Below are positions 10,961 through 19,639 of a stretch of DNA of 64,000 nucleotides, in pieces; positions within the stretch are counted from its first letter, which is position 1, and each line of letters begins with the position of its first letter. The position numbers and the translations under genes were made by a program. The notes beneath the pieces were generated by a model. The model had not been told where the DNA came from, made no database searches, and was given only the letters and a program-made list of their open reading frames with translations. Source of the stretch: Acidobacteriaceae bacterium (lineage in GTDB: Bacteria > Acidobacteriota > Terriglobia > Terriglobales > Acidobacteriaceae). Location of the stretch: NCBI GenBank assembly GCA_003151335.1, contig PLXE01000040.1, forward strand, positions 17,289 to 81,288, given 5' to 3'.

Positions 10961-12352
10961 TTACTTTCCGATGCAGAACGAGCTGAAGATCAGGTTTAGG
11001 ATGTCGTCGGCGGTGGTGGCGCCGGTGATGTCGTCCAAGGGACGCAGCGCGCCGTAGAGATCCAGCAGCACCATCTCGTGGGGTATTTTCACGGGAACCG
11101 CGCCGGCTGCCTTGTCGAGCGCAGCAATTGCGTCAGCCACCAGCTTCTGTTGGCGCACATTAGTGAGAAAACCGCTTTCCTGCTGCGTGCCGGAATCGCC
11201 GCCCAGCAACCGCAGAATCTGCGTGCGCAACTCGGCGATGCCCTGGCCGGTGAGCGCGGACGTTTGGACTACCGGCAAGGTGAGCGCTGCGGGCAGAGGC
11301 GTGGCGTTGTTCGCGGCATCAATCTTGTTTTGCGCCACCACAGCCAAACGCTGCGCAGCCAGCGCGACCAGTTCGGCGTCGCGCGCGCGCGCTTCCTCAT
11401 CGGCAGCAGGATGCGATGCATCCAGCACCACCAGCACCATGTCCGCATCAGCCAGCGCCTCCATGGATTTGCGCACGCCAATGCTCTCGGCTTCATCGAG
11501 CGCAGGGCGAATGCCGGCCGTGTCCACCAGCCGCACTGGAATGCCTCCGATGGCAACGGTTTCGCTTACCAGGTCGCGGGTGGTGCCGGGCGTCGCGGTA
11601 ACGATGGCGCGTTCGCGCTCCACCAGGCGATTGAACAAGCTCGACTTGCCGACATTGGGACGCCCGACGATGGCCAGAGTCAGCCCTTCGTGTACAACTT
11701 TTCCAAATGCGAAGCTGGCCAGCAGGCCTTCCAGCGGCGCACGAATCGCGGCGATGCGTGAAAGGATCTGCGCATCGGGAATCACCGCGACATCGTCTTC
11801 GGCAAAGTCCACGCCCGCTTCCATAGTGGCAATCAGTTCCATCAGCTTCTGCTTGGTGGGCTGCAATCGTTTCGACAAAGCGCCTTCGAGTTGACGGGCG
11901 GCCACCTGCGCCTGATAGAGCGTTTGGGACTCGATCAAGTCCCGCACCGCTTCGGCCTGGGTAAGATCGATGCGGCCATTGAGAAAGGCGCGCATGGTGA
12001 ACTCGCCGGGTTCGGCCAGCCGCGCACCCCGCGCCATCGCCATCTGCACAACATGCCGCAGAACCACGGGCGAACCGTGGCAGGAGATTTCGACTACATC
12101 GTCGGTGGTGTAGGAGTGTGGCTTGGCGAAGAAGGTGACAACGACCTCGTCGATGCGCTCGCCGGTGGAAGGCTCGATCAATTCACCGAAATGAGCGCGG
12201 CCATGCTCGAAATCATGCCCATGAGCCAGCCGCAGCATGGGACGCGCGATGGCGTGAGCCTCCGCGCCAGAGAGACGCACCACGCCGATGCCGCCGCGTC
12301 CTGGCGGCGTCGCAATCGCAACGATGGTGTCGTCGAGATGCATGGAGAACAT
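10961..12352 (-). CDS. mnmE: tRNA modification GTPase MnmE
   Basis: 463 residues. With MnmG it makes the 5-carboxymethylaminomethyl group on wobble uridine 34 of certain tRNAs. An N-terminal folate-binding domain ('[22 protein letters not shown]') is followed by a helical domain holding an inserted G domain: G1 'GRPNVGKSS', G3 'DTAG', G4 'NKID', and the catalytic C-terminal 'FCIGK' at the very end. A second start three codons in (12343) gives 'MHLDDTIVA', the more typical N-terminus. It is usually adjacent to jag/yidC, as here, but is separated from jag by an inserted exported-protein gene. Confidence 0.96.
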   Translation of the reverse strand: MFSMHLDDTIVAIATPPGRGGIGVVRLSGAEAHAIARPMLRLAHGHDFEHGRAHFGELIEPSTGERIDEVVVTFFAKPHSYTTDDVVEISCHGSPVVLRHVVQMAMARGARLAEPGEFTMRAFLNGRIDLTQAEAVRDLIESQTLYQAQVAARQLEGALSKRLQPTKQKLMELIATMEAGVDFAEDDVAVIPDAQILSRIAAIRAPLEGLLASFAFGKVVHEGLTLAIVGRPNVGKSSLFNRLVERERAIVTATPGTTRDLVSETVAIGGIPVRLVDTAGIRPALDEAESIGVRKSMEALADADMVLVVLDASHPAADEEARARDAELVALAAQRLAVVAQNKIDAANNATPLPAALTLPVVQTSALTGQGIAELRTQILRLLGGDSGTQQESGFLTNVRQQKLVADAIAALDKAAGAVPVKIPHEMVLLDLYGALRPLDDITGATTADDILNLIFSSFCIGK

Positions 12353-12354
12353 TA

Positions 12355-12880
12355 TTCACCACGGAGAACACCGGAGCGCACGGAGAAAGTCAAAGCAGTT
12401 GGATCGCCCGGGACGTTAATTCGGCAAATCATACCGCTTCCAACCGTTCGGCAACTGCGATGCGCGGGTGATGAAGAGCGGGATTTTCTCCTTCACGCAA
12501 AGAGCTATGACCTCGTTGAGAAAGCTCTTTTCTGGTTCCGAGTAGGCGTCAGGATGCGTTGTCACGATCCACACTCCGTTCTCTCTGGCGGAGCTGCTCT
12601 GCTTCTGCACGAAGGCAAGGAACTCTTCAGGCGTTTGAAGAGTTGTTGATCCAGCGTCGGGCGTTAGCTGCTCCGACCTACTCACCGTCAGTCCCCACTT
12701 ACTTCCTCCCAAATCAGCCACACGCTTCGGCAGCATGTGCATGGAAATGCCTTTGGAACGCTCGGGCGTGGCTGCGACAAGTAGCGTGGTGAGTATTAGA
12801 ACGAAGCTTGTGGTGAGGGCAGTCCGGTTCAATTATGCCTCCTGCACGTTCTCGGTCCCCTCCGGGCGCTCCGTGGTGAA
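12355..12880. repeat. 12-base inverted repeat pair flanking an exported-protein gene
   Basis: TTCACCACGGAG at 12355-12366 has an exact inverted copy CTCCGTGGTGAA at 12869-12880. Each arm is followed by further GGAG-rich sequence (CCGGAGCGCACGGAG on one side, CGCCCGGAGG on the other). The pair brackets the gene at 12416-12832, and the left arm abuts the mnmE start codon. Confidence 0.7.
12416..12832 (-). CDS. Exported protein of unknown function inserted between jag and mnmE
   Basis: 138 residues with a clear signal peptide ('MNRTALTTSFVLILTTLLVAATPE'). The mature domain has an alternating beta-alpha pattern ('VWIVTTHPDAYSEPEKSFLNEVIALCVKEKIPLFITRASQLPNGWKRYDL'). No family recognised. It lies between genes that are normally neighbours (jag and mnmE) and is flanked by 12-base inverted repeats, so it looks like a later arrival. 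Confidence 0.62.
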   Translation of the reverse strand: MNRTALTTSFVLILTTLLVAATPERSKGISMHMLPKRVADLGGSKWGLTVSRSEQLTPDAGSTTLQTPEEFLAFVQKQSSSARENGVWIVTTHPDAYSEPEKSFLNEVIALCVKEKIPLFITRASQLPNGWKRYDLPN

Positions 12881-12888
12881 CCGCTTCG

Positions 12889-13428
12889 TTACCTTCGCCG
12901 GGAGACCGGCAGGGCGGGCGGTTTGCCTTGGTAGTCCTTGGGATAGACCACCACGTGGCGCTGCAGAGCTTCGCCGTCGCTGTCGGTGCGCAGGTCGTCG
13001 AAATCGCGCAGCGCTAGATGAACGATGCGGCGCTCCCGCGACGACATTGGCGCGAAGGCGTATGGCAAGCCAGTCTTGCGGACCCGCTCCGCCGCTACAT
13101 CGGCAGCCAGTCGAAGCTCCTGCAAGCGGGCGGCGCGGAAATTCTGGCAGTCGAAGCTCACCTTCTCGTGTTCGTTGGGCGCCAGCCTAAGCATCTCGAG
13201 CGCCACATGCTCGAAGGCTCGCAGCAACTCCGCACCGTTCTCCAGCACCAGCGGGCTGTCGGCGCCGGAAATCTCCACCAAAATTTCGGGGCGCTCCCAG
13301 TCGCGGTCGCTGCCGAGCTGAGGATCGACGGTGATCTTGTAGCGCAGATGGAAATCACCGCTGGCGAAGGTGGCGTTCAGCAGTTCGCTGATTTTTTTCG
13401 CGGCCGCGATTTTGTCATGTATCGGCAT
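12889..13428 (-). CDS. jag: Jag/KhpB-type R3H-domain RNA-binding protein
   Basis: 179 residues. The C-terminal R3H region is visible ('AAERVRKTGLPYAFAPMSSRERRIVHLAL', then 'TDSDGE' and 'RHVVVYP'), preceded by a KH-like segment ('VEISGADSPLVLENGAELLRAFEHVALEML'). Jag/KhpB proteins bind RNA and in several bacteria affect cell-envelope growth. The gene starts one base after the yidC stop, the standard order rnpA-yidD-yidC-jag. Confidence 0.88.
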   Translation of the reverse strand: MPIHDKIAAAKKISELLNATFASGDFHLRYKITVDPQLGSDRDWERPEILVEISGADSPLVLENGAELLRAFEHVALEMLRLAPNEHEKVSFDCQNFRAARLQELRLAADVAAERVRKTGLPYAFAPMSSRERRIVHLALRDFDDLRTDSDGEALQRHVVVYPKDYQGKPPALPVSRRR

Positions 13429-13429
13429 G

Positions 13430-15220
13430 CTACTTACCCGCCTTCTTGCGGGCGCGCTTCTCCATCTCCTCGCGCATCTCCCGGCCCAGGCCGGTGCGGT
13501 TCATGATGTACTGCTGGCCGATGGCGATGAAATTTCCCACCGTCCAGTACACGCTCAAGCCCGCCGGCAGGGAGTAGCTGAAGAAACCGATCATCAGCGG
13601 CATCATCAACGTCATCATCTGCTGCTGTTTCGGATCCATGCCGGCGTTGGGCGTCATCTTCTGCACCAAATAGGTCGTGATCACGATCAAGACCGGCAGG
13701 ATGAATATCTTATCCGGCGACGACAGATCGTGCAGCCAGAGAAAGGGCGCCTGCCGCAGTTCGATGCCGACTCCCAACATGGAGTAGAACGCGAACAGGA
13801 ATGGCATCTGGATAATCAGGGGCACACATCCGCCCGCCGGATTGGCGCCTTCGCGTTTGTACAACTCGCCGATCTCGGTGTTCATCTCTGAGCGCCGCGG
13901 ATCGCGCAATGGATACTTCTTGTACTTTTCCTGGATGGCCTTCATCTGGGGCTGAAGCTTTTGCATCTTCAGCGCCGACTTCATGCTGGTGATGCGCAAC
14001 GGCAGCAGCACCAGGTTGATAATGACGGTCAGGATGATGATGCACACACCCCAATTGCTGGCCATGTGCTGGTGGGTCCAAAGCAGCCACAGGAACAGCG
14101 GGCGGGCGATCAGGCTGAAAAATCCGAAGTCCACCACATTGCGCAGATCGGGACCGTTCATTTGCCCGGGCGCAGTGTTGGAGCGTACCGACTCCAAAAC
14201 GGGGAGGGCTTTGGGCCCCACGAACATCCGTTCGCGCGTGGTGCCGCTGACATCGCCTACGGCAGCGCCCAGCACGTCGTAGCGGTTCATGCTGTTGGGG
14301 TCTGGGTTCTTTGGATCTTTAGGTACGCTGATCGAATTGTGCAGCGTGACCATGGCTGCGGTGTCGGGATTGTCCGGCAGAAAAATGGCTGCGAAATACT
14401 GGTCCTGAGCGCCGGCCCAGTTAAAGGGTCCGCGCAAGGTGTTACCGCTGCTCACCTTCTTGGCGGCAAGCCGCTCCACCTTGTCGTTGGCCATGTACTC
14501 GACCTTGGCCGAAGCGTACGAAGGACCGGTACTCTGATCGCCGAAGGCCGCCGGCCACATGGGATACGCCTGTACCGGCTTGCCATTCTGGGTGACGACG
14601 GTTTCGACCGCGATTACGTAGTCGTTGCCGAATTGGAGGGTCTTGTGGACCGTAATATCGCCTTGCGCGTACTCGTAGGTCAGCGTGCCGGGGACTGTGA
14701 TGGAACCACTGGCGCTGCCCACGTAGAGCGCCGAATTGATCTGGTTCCGCAGGTTCTCGTCATACGCGTAAAGGCTGAGCGGAAGCCCGAACTTCACCGC
14801 CAGCGGGTTCACCAGGTCAAGCGGATGTCCGTCCTCGTCCTTGTATTTCTTCAGCACCCACGACTTCGCCTGCGCGCCACGATTGGTAAAAACGATGCGC
14901 ACAACGTCGTTCTCGACGACAGTTTCCACTTCACCGTTGGCAACCTTCGCAACTGCGGGGCCCTTCCCAGGGTTGGCGATGGCACGAGCACGCCCCTTGG
15001 AGACAGCCTCCGCCGGTGCGCTCGCGGTTTCGGACTGGGCCTCAGGCGCGGGCGCATTAGACTGCGAGGTTTGGACGGGATTCGTCTTTGGCTGCGGCTT
15101 GGACTTGTCTTTGAAGAGAAAAATCTGGCTGATGATGATCAGCGCAAAGGTAACGGCGAACACCATCAACATGCGGCGATCGCCGCCGGGTTCTTGCTGT
15201 GGATTTTTATACTCGGCCAA
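13430..15220 (-). CDS. yidC: Membrane protein insertase YidC
   Basis: 596 residues, the long Gram-negative type. N-terminal helix ('RMLMVFAVTFALIIISQIFLF'), Pro/Ser/Ala linker, large periplasmic P1 beta domain (about residues 80-350) and the conserved insertase core: 'FFSLIARPLFLWLLWTHQH', 'WGVCIIILTVIINLVLLPL', 'NPAGGCVPLIIQMPFLFAFYSML', 'MPLMIGFFSYSLPAGLSVYWTVGN'. The C-terminus is Lys/Arg-rich, as expected for ribosome contact. It inserts and folds inner-membrane proteins alone or with SecYEG. It sits 2 bases after yidD. Confidence 0.97.
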   Translation of the reverse strand: MAEYKNPQQEPGGDRRMLMVFAVTFALIIISQIFLFKDKSKPQPKTNPVQTSQSNAPAPEAQSETASAPAEAVSKGRARAIANPGKGPAVAKVANGEVETVVENDVVRIVFTNRGAQAKSWVLKKYKDEDGHPLDLVNPLAVKFGLPLSLYAYDENLRNQINSALYVGSASGSITVPGTLTYEYAQGDITVHKTLQFGNDYVIAVETVVTQNGKPVQAYPMWPAAFGDQSTGPSYASAKVEYMANDKVERLAAKKVSSGNTLRGPFNWAGAQDQYFAAIFLPDNPDTAAMVTLHNSISVPKDPKNPDPNSMNRYDVLGAAVGDVSGTTRERMFVGPKALPVLESVRSNTAPGQMNGPDLRNVVDFGFFSLIARPLFLWLLWTHQHMASNWGVCIIILTVIINLVLLPLRITSMKSALKMQKLQPQMKAIQEKYKKYPLRDPRRSEMNTEIGELYKREGANPAGGCVPLIIQMPFLFAFYSMLGVGIELRQAPFLWLHDLSSPDKIFILPVLIVITTYLVQKMTPNAGMDPKQQQMMTLMMPLMIGFFSYSLPAGLSVYWTVGNFIAIGQQYIMNRTGLGREMREEMEKRARKKAGK

Positions 15221-15222
15221 GT

Positions 15223-15504
15223 TTAAGTTCCGTTCAAGGGACGAGAATTTCCCGGCAAACTATCCGGGGCCCGAAGCCCTGTTTTCACGATCGCTGGCGG
15301 CACCGGATCCAATCCGGCGCGCGCGAAGGGATGGCAGCGCAACAGCCGCGCGGCGGCCAGCCGGCCTCCGCGAACAACGCCGTGGCACTCGACGGCCTCA
15401 ATCGCATATTGCGAGCAGGTGGGAACGAAGCGGCAGGCATGCGGCAGCATGGGCGAGATAACTCGCTGGTAGCACCGCAGCACGAATTGCACCAACTGCT
15501 TCAT
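15223..15504 (-). CDS. yidD: Membrane protein insertion efficiency factor YidD
   Basis: 93 residues with the YidD signature 'CYQRVISPMLPHACRFVPTCSQYAIEAVECHGVVRG' and 'RLLRCHPFARAGLDPVP'; the three conserved Cys residues are present. A small amphipathic protein at the inner membrane thought to help YidC-dependent insertion. Its ATG overlaps the rnpA stop by 4 bases (ATGA), indicating translational coupling. Confidence 0.95.
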   Translation of the reverse strand: MKQLVQFVLRCYQRVISPMLPHACRFVPTCSQYAIEAVECHGVVRGGRLAAARLLRCHPFARAGLDPVPPAIVKTGLRAPDSLPGNSRPLNGT

Positions 15505-15902
15505 TTCTGTTCCCCTGTCCGGGCGCGTTGTGCGGCCAGGCGCAGAGCGCGTGTCACTTCGCTTACCAATTCCGCGAAGCGCACGTTGGCAACGCTTTTC
15601 CGCGGATGAAACACTACGTCTATGGGGCCGTCACAGGCCTGGCCCGACAGCCGCACCGCCTCGCGCATCCGCCGCTTGATGCGGTTGCGCTCGACCGATC
15701 CTCCCAGCACTTTGCCCACCGTGAATCCTACACGAGGCGCGTTGCCCGTCCCAATCGCTTCCCGTCCGCCGCTGCGCCGCAGAAAGAAGACCGTCATGTT
15801 TCCCGTGAACTGCCGGCGGCCACTCTGGTACACCCGCTGAAAATCCGCGTGTTTCAGCAGATGCCTCGATTTGGGAAACTTGCTGCTGGCGGCGGAGGTC
15901 AC
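15501..15902 (-). CDS. rnpA: Ribonuclease P protein component
   Basis: 133 residues with a GTG start. It binds RNase P RNA to mature tRNA 5' ends. Family blocks: 'RHLLKHADFQRVYQSGRR' near the N-terminus, 'RVGFTVGKVLGGSVERNRIKRRMREAVR' (the RNR RNA-binding motif) about residues 58-85, and 'DVVFHPRKSVANVRFAEL'. It follows rpmH by about 120 bases and overlaps yidD. Confidence 0.95.
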   Translation of the reverse strand: MTSAASSKFPKSRHLLKHADFQRVYQSGRRQFTGNMTVFFLRRSGGREAIGTGNAPRVGFTVGKVLGGSVERNRIKRRMREAVRLSGQACDGPIDVVFHPRKSVANVRFAELVSEVTRALRLAAQRARTGEQK

Positions 15903-16021
15903 ATTAAGCGCTCGGCGCTGACCCGCCGGGTTTCTATCTCTAGCTGCGGCCGAGTCTTGCGACGACTCCCTGGTACTGCCTCTGGAAAGGTCGCGATAAC
16001 GCAGATTTCGGGTCCTTTGGA

Positions 16022-16177
16022 TTAATCGCGGAAGCCCGGGCTCACGGAGACGCGCTTGCGCCCCTTGGCCCGACGGCGCGACAGCACCGCCCTGCCGCTG
16101 CTGGTCTTCATGCGAGAACGAAATCCGTGCGTCTTTGAGCGGTGACGACGGTTGGGTTGGAACGTGCGCTTGGGCAT
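16022..16177 (-). CDS. rpmH: Ribosomal protein L34
   Basis: 51 residues (start at plus 16175-16177). '[19 protein letters not shown]' and '[12 protein letters not shown]' are diagnostic of L34. Very basic, a component of the large ribosomal subunit. First gene of the leftward rpmH-rnpA-yidD-yidC-jag cluster and the neighbour of dnaA, the conserved arrangement at many bacterial origins. Confidence 0.97.
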   Translation of the reverse strand: MPKRTFQPNRRHRSKTHGFRSRMKTSSGRAVLSRRRAKGRKRVSVSPGFRD

Positions 16178-16226
16178 GCGAAAACTGCGCTCCTCACTAG
16201 CTAGAAATTGAACAGAGCAAACTCAA

Positions 16227-16256
16227 AGTATAACGGCCAGCCCGCCCCGCTGGCAA
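16227..16256 (-). promoter_or_regulatory. Candidate sigma-70 promoter of the rpmH cluster
   Basis: On the minus strand TTGCCA (plus 16251-16256) and TATACT (plus 16227-16232) are 18 bases apart and lie about 50 bases upstream of rpmH. Both hexamers are close to consensus. Confidence 0.55.
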
Positions 16257-16687
16257 ACCCGGCGGGGCCTCCGGGGGCCGACGCAAGACCGCTACGTCTC
16301 AGGAATTTCCACGCAAGGGCGCCCGAACGTGCTGCCGTGGACTGCCTCTTGGTGTGCTTCGCAGTGGCTCCAGCGCCAGCATTCCTGCACCTGCACCAGG
16401 CGCGCAGCACCTGCAAAAAAAAATTCGCCGCTAACTTTCCCCAAATCAATCACTCGCGAAAAAATGAAATTTCCAGCGCAAGAATTGTCTGGCGCTCAAT
16501 TTTTTTCGTGCTAGTATCCCATACAGCCACAAGAAAAACTGACTGCACGAACGCAGGTGCCCGCCGTGGCGGGCTGCTGATCGCCGCAACCGTTAGGGTT
16601 TGCAACTTGAAAATTTTCAGTTGAGAAGTGTTCGCCAGTCTGTGGCCCTGTACTCGGTTCGTTTCCCTCTAACATCGGTTTTGCTAA

Positions 16688-16706
16688 AGAGGCAGCAACT
16701 GCCTCT
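16688..16706 (+). promoter_or_regulatory. Perfect hairpin 12 bases before the dnaA start
   Basis: AGAGGCAG-CAA-CTGCCTCT gives an uninterrupted 8-base-pair stem with a 3-base loop. The only purine-rich ribosome-site candidate (AGAGG) is inside the stem, so folding could limit dnaA translation. The symmetry could equally be a protein-binding site. Confidence 0.55.
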
Positions 16707-16718
16707 GGATTACTTTTT

Positions 16719-18110
16719 ATGTCTTCCTTTGGTGCAGCGTCCGCTAATCCGTGGGTGCGCGTCCTCGACGCGCTGGAAAAAAAGGTCAACCGAACCTCCT
16801 ACGAGACCTGGCTCAAGCCTACCCGCTACGATCATGCGCAGGGCGCGGTGTTGTTCGTGCGGGTGCCCAATCCCGAGTTCTGCCACATCGGCGAGCGTTA
16901 CGGCGATTTAATCAGCGAGGCGATGGAAAACCTCGGCCTCGAGTATCTGGACGTCGAGTTCGTCACCGAAGAGGAACCGCAGAAGAAGGCCAAAGTCATT
17001 GCGGCGGAGCGAGTACACAACGAATCTCCTCTGTCTTTGGAGAAACCCGCGGCTAGTCCCGCCCAGCAACAACGGTTCGATTGGGATGGCGCCGCTCAAC
17101 TCAATCCCAAGTACACTTTCGACGATTTCGTCACCGGTGCCGGCAATCAATTTGCCCACGCTGCGGCACGCGCCGTCGGCGAGCGTCCCTCCAAGGCTTA
17201 CAATCCGCTCTTCCTCTACGGCGGCGTCGGCATGGGCAAGACCCACCTGATGCAGGCGATCGGGCACGAGATCAAGAAGCGCCAACCCGAAAAGTCCATC
17301 TGCTATGTGTCCAGCGAGCGCTTTACCAACGATATGATCAACGCGCTGCGCTACAGCAAGATGACTGGCTTCCGCGATAAATATCGCAACATGGATGTTC
17401 TGCTGGTGGATGATATCCAGTTCCTGGTCAACAAAGAGCGCACCCAGGAGGAGTTCTTCCACACCTTCAACGCCTTGCACGAAGGCATGCGCCAGATTGT
17501 GATCGCCAGTGACCGGCCTCCCAAAGAACTGGCGGAGATTGAAGACCGGTTGCGCAGCCGCTTTGAATGGGGACTGATTGCGGACATCCAGCCGCCCGAC
17601 CTGGAAACCAAGGTGGCCATTCTACAAAAGAAAGCCGAGACCGATCAGGTAATGCTGCCGACGGAAGTGGCCCTGTTCATTGCGTCGAACATTCGCAGCA
17701 ATGTGCGTGAGTTGGAGGGGGCGCTGATTCGCGTCCTGGCGTACTCGTCTCTCACTGGCGGCGAGATCAACTTGCAGACCACGCAGGAGGTCCTGAAGAA
17801 CCTGATCGACTCGCAGGTCCGTAAGATCTCCATCGAATCGATCCAGAAAGCGGTGTCGGAGCAGTTCGGCCTGCGTGTAGCGGAGATTAAGGCGAAGAAC
17901 AACTCGCGGGTCATCGTGTTCCCCCGCCAGATCGCCATGTATATGGCCAAGCACCTCACCGATGCCTCGTTGCCTGAAATCGGGCGGCAATTTGGCGGCA
18001 AGCACCACACCACAGTTCTGCATTCGGTCGACAAGATCGAACAGCAACGCAAAACCGACAAGGATTTAAACAGGGTGCTCAATAAACTCATCGAGACTTT
18101 GGGTGCTTGA
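16719..18110 (+). CDS. dnaA: Chromosomal replication initiator DnaA
   Basis: 463 residues. Domain I 'WVRVLDALEKKVNRTSYETWLKP' (N-terminal), a short domain II, then the AAA+ domain with Walker A 'GGVGMGKTH' (168-176) and Walker B 'LLVDDIQFL' (228-236), sensor/box VII arginines 'IRSNVRELEGAL' (325-336), and domain IV helix-turn-helix. The DNA-contact signature reads 'GGKHHTTVLHS' (426-436), whereas most DnaA proteins have GGRDHTTVLHA: Arg is Lys and the conserved Asp is His. No strong Shine-Dalgarno site is visible outside a hairpin. An intrinsic terminator begins at the stop codon. Confidence 0.97.
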   Translation: MSSFGAASANPWVRVLDALEKKVNRTSYETWLKPTRYDHAQGAVLFVRVPNPEFCHIGERYGDLISEAMENLGLEYLDVEFVTEEEPQKKAKVIAAERVHNESPLSLEKPAASPAQQQRFDWDGAAQLNPKYTFDDFVTGAGNQFAHAAARAVGERPSKAYNPLFLYGGVGMGKTHLMQAIGHEIKKRQPEKSICYVSSERFTNDMINALRYSKMTGFRDKYRNMDVLLVDDIQFLVNKERTQEEFFHTFNALHEGMRQIVIASDRPPKELAEIEDRLRSRFEWGLIADIQPPDLETKVAILQKKAETDQVMLPTEVALFIASNIRSNVRELEGALIRVLAYSSLTGGEINLQTTQEVLKNLIDSQVRKISIESIQKAVSEQFGLRVAEIKAKNNSRVIVFPRQIAMYMAKHLTDASLPEIGRQFGGKHHTTVLHSVDKIEQQRKTDKDLNRVLNKLIETLGA

Positions 18111-18133
18111 ACCGCGCATTCAGCGCGGTTTTT
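18110..18133 (+). terminator. Rho-independent terminator after dnaA
   Basis: AACCGCGC-ATTCA-GCGCGGTT followed by TTT: an 8-base-pair GC-rich stem, 5-base loop and short T run. It starts at the last base of the dnaA stop codon, so dnaA and dnaN are probably separate transcripts. Confidence 0.8.
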
Positions 18134-18331
18134 CACTTTGCGCGACCGTTTTTCTCCGGCCCTACCTGTGGATCGATTGTGAATTCGGTGAACTACACGG
18201 ATGGAACTTTAAGTTCATTTCGGTTCGGCACAGGATCCCGCAAGCCAAGCGGGGTCATTTGTACAGCAGCAAGCATCCCCGGCTCGCGTCCGATGCGATT
18301 TCTTCCAAAATTTCCACTTTTCCGGGGTATC

Positions 18332-18384
18332 TACTGTTACTACTGGTTTTATATGTTTTTTATTTGGTATAAGGAGTAACAGTA
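18332..18384. repeat. 10-base inverted repeat around an AT-rich stretch between dnaA and dnaN
   Basis: TACTGTTACT (18332-18341) and its exact inverse AGTAACAGTA (18375-18384) bracket 33 bases that are mostly A/T (TTTTATATGTTTTTTATTTGGTATAAGG). It lies about 40 bases upstream of dnaN. Candidate unwinding element, operator, or dnaN promoter region. Nearby CCTGTGGATC (about 18164-18173) is a two-mismatch DnaA-box-like sequence. Confidence 0.6.
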
Positions 18385-18423
18385 ATACAGGGTCAGGCAC
18401 GGGGCCTGCCGAGGTGCAAACGT

Positions 18424-19578
18424 ATGGCTGCCGAAACCGGAGTCGTTCAAGGTACAGCGATGGAAATCAGTGTCAGCAAGTTCGAACTGCTTAAGGAACT
18501 GACTGCCACCCAGGGAGTGGTCGAACGCAAGACCACGATTCCCATCCTCTCCAATTTCTTATTTGAGGCTGCGAATGACCGGTTGAACATCACTGCTACT
18601 GATCTCGACCTCAGCCTGCGCACCTCCTGTTCGGCCAAGGTGAAGCGCGAGGGTGCTTGTACCATTCCCGCCCGCAAACTTTACGACTACGTCAAACTGC
18701 TGCCCGATGGCGACATCTCCATCAAGTTGCTAGAGAACCACTGGGTGAACATTCGATGCGGCCGTTCCAACACCAAGATGGTTGGCATGGCGCGGTCGAA
18801 CTTCCCGGGATTGCCGACCTTCCCGGCCACGGGAAGCGTGAAGATTCCCGCGCAGACGCTGCGCAGCATGATTGGCCGGACCATCTTCGCCATTTCCAGC
18901 GAAGAATCGCGTTACACCCTGAATGGCGGGCTCATGGTGCTGAAGGCGGAATCCATAACCATGGTGGCCACCGACGGGCATCGTCTCGCCCATATCGAAA
19001 AGCAGGGCGAGCACTTCGATGTCAGCGGCGAGAACAAGACGCTCATCCCCAAGAAAGCGATGAGCGAGATTTACTCGCTATTGCAGAACAGCGATGCGAC
19101 CGAAATCGAGTTCGCCAAAGATGAGTCGACGCTCTTCTTCCGCATTGGCGAACGGCTGCTGACCTCGCGCCAATTGACCGGACAATTCCCCAATTACGAA
19201 GCCGTGCTGCCGCGTGAGACCACCAAATCGGTTACGGTCCATGGCGCCGATCTGAACACCGCCATTCAGCGCGTGGCCCAGTTCGCCGACGAGCGCTCGC
19301 GCGCCATTCGCATGAAGTTGGACAAGAATGAACTCAAGATTTCGTCATCGTCCACCGATGCCGGCGAGTCGGAAGACTCCATCGAGACCGCGTACACCGC
19401 CGATGCGATGACCATTGGCTTCAACTCCGAGTACCTGCTCGATTTCCTGAAGGCCTCCAATGGCGGCGAGGTCCGCCTGGAGTTCAAGGACGCGCAGTCG
19501 GCCGGCCAGATGCGTCCTGACGACGCGAACGACGACGGGTTTAAGTACCGCTACGTGGTCATGCCGATGAGAATCTGA
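18424..19578 (+). CDS. dnaN: DNA polymerase III beta subunit (sliding clamp)
   Basis: 384 residues starting at 18424, where GAGGTG lies 7 bases upstream. An internal ATG at 18460 would give the more typical 'MEISVSKFELLKEL' but has a poorer ribosome site. Three repeated clamp domains are readable, with 'ATQGVVERKTTIPILSN', 'DGHRLAHIEK' and the C-terminal 'YRYVVMPMRI', the hydrophobic-cleft tail that binds polymerase and DnaA-regulating partners. It encircles DNA as a ring to give processivity. It follows dnaA in the usual order. Confidence 0.97.
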   Translation: MAAETGVVQGTAMEISVSKFELLKELTATQGVVERKTTIPILSNFLFEAANDRLNITATDLDLSLRTSCSAKVKREGACTIPARKLYDYVKLLPDGDISIKLLENHWVNIRCGRSNTKMVGMARSNFPGLPTFPATGSVKIPAQTLRSMIGRTIFAISSEESRYTLNGGLMVLKAESITMVATDGHRLAHIEKQGEHFDVSGENKTLIPKKAMSEIYSLLQNSDATEIEFAKDESTLFFRIGERLLTSRQLTGQFPNYEAVLPRETTKSVTVHGADLNTAIQRVAQFADERSRAIRMKLDKNELKISSSSTDAGESEDSIETAYTADAMTIGFNSEYLLDFLKASNGGEVRLEFKDAQSAGQMRPDDANDDGFKYRYVVMPMRI

Positions 19579-19639
19579 GGGCAGCTTGACCATGGTGGTG
19601 TTTGTTTGGTTCGGATCGGAGTAGAGGAGGAAGATCAAA

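Larger units (their letters stand above)
16178..16718. other. rpmH-dnaA divergent region, possible origin segment
   Basis: 541 bases with no gene. No exact DnaA box (TTATNCACA) is visible. Features seen: a promoter for rpmH; a repeated motif AATTTCCACGCAAG (16304-16317) and AATTTCCAGCGCAAG (16468-16482), whose first eight bases recur in the dnaA-dnaN gap at about 18309; T/A runs at 16416-16424 and 16500-16506; an imperfect palindrome CAACTTGAAAATTTTCAGTTG at 16603-16623; and a hairpin just before dnaA. Position between rpmH and dnaA makes it a candidate for oriC or the dnaA control region. That is inference from synteny. Confidence 0.5.

Noticed and set aside
13961..15226. 421-codon frame antisense to yidC
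   Set aside because: Shadow; yidC is unmistakable on the minus strand.
18103..18379. Two overlapping 90-codon frames between dnaA and dnaN
   Set aside because: They cover the dnaA terminator and the AT-rich inverted repeat, and have no protein character.
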